The translations under genes were made by a program, and so were the position numbers. Of a DNA stretch of 54,553 bases, positions 52,742 to 54,553 are shown piece by piece. The stretch lies in NCBI GenBank assembly GCA_900316755.1, contig ONED01000026.1:1-54553 (forward strand), given 5' to 3'. Position 1 is the stretch's first letter. Each line of letters begins with the position of its first letter. The DNA comes from an uncultured Eubacteriales bacterium (lineage in GTDB: Bacteria; Bacillota; Clostridia; Lachnospirales; Lachnospiraceae). The notes under the pieces are model-generated. The model had not been told where the DNA came from, made no database searches, and saw nothing but the letters and a program-made list of their open reading frames with translations.

Positions 52742-52847
52742 TGGGGACGTGGTAATAGCGAATCGGTCTCCCTGAGCCTGAGGCAGCCGGCACACACACC
52801 GCTACCGAGGGCTCAGGGGGACCGATTTTGCTATTACCACGTCCCCA
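52742..52847. repeat. 106-bp near-perfect palindrome (REP/MITE-like)
   Basis: The left arm (52742-52778) starts with GGGGACGTGGTAATAGC, and the right arm (52810-52847) ends with GCTATTACCACGTCCCC. Inside, ATCGGTC pairs with GACCGAT and CCCTGAGCC with GGCTCAGGG, leaving a 31-nt loop. It separates phoR from the converging rubredoxin gene and could stop both transcripts, but its length and lack of a U-run look more like a REP element or small mobile palindrome. Confidence 0.8.
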
Positions 52848-52852
52848 ATTGG

Positions 52853-53014
52853 CTAATCCATTGGTACGAAGACATCTTTTCCGAGAAAACAGATGGGGCA
52901 GACCCAGTCATCCGGAATATCTTCAAAGGCAGTTCCCGGAGCAATGCCGCCGTCAGGGTCTCCGACTTCTGGGTCGTAAATGTAACCACATGGTTCACAG
53001 AGATATTTTTGCAT
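52853..53014 (-). CDS. Rubredoxin
   Basis: The 53-aa protein has the rubredoxin layout: '[20 protein letters not shown]', '[20 protein letters not shown]' and 'GKDVFVPMD'. The iron ligands are C6, C9, C39 and C42. The second knuckle reads CPICF, where rubredoxins usually have CPxCG(A/V), so a Gly that normally allows backbone NH-S bonds is replaced by Phe. It carries electrons in oxygen-stress or other redox reactions. The minus-strand start at 53014 follows AGGAGG (53022-53027 complement). It is too short for most gene finders' length filters. Confidence 0.92.
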   Translation of the reverse strand: MQKYLCEPCGYIYDPEVGDPDGGIAPGTAFEDIPDDWVCPICFLGKDVFVPMD

Positions 53015-53098
53015 GGTAAATCCTCCTATATTTTGATGTAAGAATAGTATGGACAGAATATGGAAATTTATTCTGGGGAAGAGAAATGCCGGGATGAC

Positions 53099-53127
53099 TT
53101 GCTAAAGTTCGGGGAGAATGGTACAAT
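53099..53127 (+). promoter_or_regulatory. Promoter of the DUF218 gene
   Basis: TTGCTA (53099-53104), a 17-nt spacer, TACAAT (53122-53127), about 45 nt before the start codon. Confidence 0.7.
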
Positions 53128-53171
53128 AAATTGCAAAGTGTGTGACGGGGTGTAAAATGGGGAGACTTGGT

Positions 53172-53849
53172 ATGCGAAGAAGAAAGGTGTTAAAAACAGC
53201 AATTTTTATTTGCCTGTTGGTCGGAATCATTGGAGTGATTGGCATATTTGGAATTAACGCATATGTGAAAAGAACTGTTTCGTATAAAATAAATAGCGTA
53301 GAAGAAGTAGCCGGATTGGAACAAATCGATTGCATCTTGGTGTTGGGTTGTCAGGTAAAGGAGAATGGGACACCAAGTCTGATGCTGCGGGACAGGTTAA
53401 ATAAGGGGGTGGAGCTGTATTATGCAGATGTGGCTCCCAAACTTTTGATGAGTGGGGATCATGGCAGCCGGCAATATGATGAAGTTGGAACGATGAAGCA
53501 GTATGCTGTAGATTCCGGGATAGCATCGGAGGATATATTTATGGACCATGCCGGTTTTTCTACTTATGAAAGCCTGTGTCGTGCAAAAGAGGTATTTGAT
53601 GCAAAGCGGATTGTGATCGTTACGCAGGAATATCATTTGTACCGTGCTCTTTATATCGCGGAAGGACTGGGCTTGGAGGCATATGGGGTGGCTGCTGACG
53701 GACAAACCTATGCGGGACAGTCCATGCGTGATTTTAGGGAAATACTTGCACGCGTAAAGGATTTTGGGACAACTATGTTAAAACCGGAGCCTACTTATTT
53801 AGGGGAGGTTATTTCAATCTCAGGAAATGGAGACTTGACGAATGATTAG
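53172..53849 (+). CDS. SanA/YdcF-like DUF218 membrane protein
   Basis: The 225-aa protein has an N-terminal membrane helix ('AIFICLLVGIIGVIGIFGIN', about 8-27) and a DUF218 domain: 'IDCILVLGCQVKENGTPSLM', 'LRDRLNKGVELYYADVAPKL', 'LMSGDHGSRQYDEVGTMKQY' with 'DHAGFSTYESLCRAKEVF' and 'IVTQEYHLYRALYIAEGLG'. The family includes SanA and ElyC, linked with envelope integrity and lipid-carrier use. I choose ATG 53172 behind GGGGAG with 7-nt spacing; ATG 53157 is possible. It probably acts outside the membrane. Confidence 0.85.
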   Translation: MRRRKVLKTAIFICLLVGIIGVIGIFGINAYVKRTVSYKINSVEEVAGLEQIDCILVLGCQVKENGTPSLMLRDRLNKGVELYYADVAPKLLMSGDHGSRQYDEVGTMKQYAVDSGIASEDIFMDHAGFSTYESLCRAKEVFDAKRIVIVTQEYHLYRALYIAEGLGLEAYGVAADGQTYAGQSMRDFREILARVKDFGTTMLKPEPTYLGEVISISGNGDLTND

Positions 53850-53861
53850 GAGGTTCGTTTA

Positions 53862-54553
53862 ATGAAGTATGATGTAATTATTATTGGAGCAGGACCGGGC
53901 GGTATTTTCTCTGCATATGAATTGATTCATAAAGAGCCAAAGCTAAAAATTGCAGTGTTTGAGGCCGGTCATGCTTTGAACAAACGAAAATGCCCGATTG
54001 ATGGAGAAAAGGTAAAATCCTGCATCGGATGTAAGAGCTGTTCTATTATGAGCGGTTTTGGCGGCGCGGGAGCATTTTCAGATGGGAAATACAATATTAC
54101 CAATGATTTTGGCGGGACTCTTCACGAATACATTGGAAAGAGACAAGCATTGAATTTGATGCGCTATGTGGATGAAATCAATATGCGGTATGGCGGTGAG
54201 GGAACCAAACTTTTTTCGACTGCGGGAACAAAGTTTAAGAAAGAGTGTATCCGGTATGATTTGCATCTTTTGGATGCTTCTGTCCGTCATCTGGGCACGG
54301 ACATCAACTATGTGGTTCTGGAGAATCTTTACGCCGATTTGCAGGATAAGATAGAGTTCTTTTTTGACACGCCTGTGGAGTCGGTAGCGATTGCAAATGA
54401 TGGCTACGAAATCAAGTGTAAAAATGAATCTTACGTTTGCGATAAGTGTATTATTTCCGTAGGTCGAAGCGGAAGCAAATGGATGGAGCGTGTCTGCAGG
54501 GAACTTGAGATTCCAACAAAGTCTAACCGTGTGGATATTGGCGTTCGTGTAGA
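53862..54553 (+). CDS. FAD-dependent dehydrogenase (COG2509-like), 3' end missing
   Basis: Only the first 230 residues lie in the window; the frame is open to the last base. The N-terminus has the dinucleotide motif 'VIIIGAGPGGIFSAYELI'. Next comes a Cys cluster 'CPIDGEKVKSCIGCKSCSIM' and 'SGFGGAGAFSDGKYN', typical of the COG2509 group, then 'KCIISVGRSGSKWMERVCRE'. AGGAGG precedes ATG 53862. It lies 12 nt after the DUF218 gene and is probably co-transcribed. The substrate is unknown. Confidence 0.85.
   Translation, partial: MKYDVIIIGAGPGGIFSAYELIHKEPKLKIAVFEAGHALNKRKCPIDGEKVKSCIGCKSCSIMSGFGGAGAFSDGKYNITNDFGGTLHEYIGKRQALNLMRYVDEINMRYGGEGTKLFSTAGTKFKKECIRYDLHLLDASVRHLGTDINYVVLENLYADLQDKIEFFFDTPVESVAIANDGYEIKCKNESYVCDKCIISVGRSGSKWMERVCRELEIPTKSNRVDIGVRV

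Overview
The window looks like a chromosomal segment of a spore-forming, low-to-moderate GC Gram-positive anaerobe, most likely a gut Lachnospiraceae. The evidence is a spoIIA-sigF-spoVA sporulation cluster, a Firmicutes-type CpsB/C/D plus LCP capsule module, a class B sortase, strong AGGAGG-type ribosome binding sites, and many near-consensus promoters (TTGnnn-17-TATAAT). Genus is not claimed. No rRNA, tRNA, CRISPR array or intact insertion sequence was seen.

Layout. (1) 1-3245 is a decayed accessory or defence patch: an HTH gene whose 3' end is broken, a disrupted TIR-like (ThsB/DUF1863-type) gene, and a DarG-DarT ADP-ribosylation toxin-antitoxin pair in which darT carries a frameshift. (2) 3282-9536 is a self-contained operon with promoter and terminator: a double VanZ protein, two tandem PF14907-type nucleotidyltransferase-like proteins, the initiating polyprenyl-phosphate sugar transferase and a GT4 glycosyltransferase. 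(3) 9791-10484 holds a 5'-truncated PD-(D/E)XK (Rpn-type) gene. (4) 10571-25057 is a Wzx/Wzy-type surface polysaccharide locus: GT4 and GT2 glycosyltransferases, a Caps_synth-type enzyme, a radical SAM/SPASM protein with foreign-looking codon use, a wrecked acyltransferase, polymerase, acetyltransferase, pyruvyl transferase, flippase, two FrhB-like proteins and a small ferredoxin. (5) 25058-26600 is mostly non-coding sequence around a VanZ gene flanked by short direct repeats. (6) 26541-29775 is the capsule control and attachment module (CpsB phosphatase, CpsD kinase, CpsC, LCP ligase). CpsB seems to start at ACG. (7) 29756-37059 holds a secreted protein with an SPTTG anchor, valS with a frameshifted 3' end, an LTA-synthase-like protein, a 43-aa ORF and a membrane TPR protein. 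(8) 37089-44799 is spoIIAA-AB-sigF, a small membrane protein, and spoVAA-AB-AC, then four minus-strand genes (sortase, small alarmone synthetase, PTS EIIC-like, DUF1622), then spoVAD-spoVAE. (9) 44800-52734 is a phosphate locus: Na/Pi cotransporter, pstSCAB, phoU and a PhoP/PhoR two-component pair, with two candidate 11-bp-period Pho boxes. (10) 52742-54553 holds a large palindrome, rubredoxin, a DUF218 protein and an FAD oxidoreductase that runs off the end.

The genes of (2), (4) and (6) together make a plausible complete pathway: lipid-linked initiation, sugar additions, decoration (acetyl, pyruvyl, and possibly radical SAM or flavin/Fe-S chemistry), flipping, polymerisation, tyrosine-phosphorylation control and transfer to the wall. 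The secreted SPTTG protein and the class B sortase 10 kb away are a plausible substrate-enzyme pair. The most notable signals are the ACG start of cpsB, the valS and darT frameshifts with apparent deletions, the circularly permuted PstS, the FrhB-FrhB-ferredoxin set in a glycan locus, and the spoVA operon split by an opposing block.
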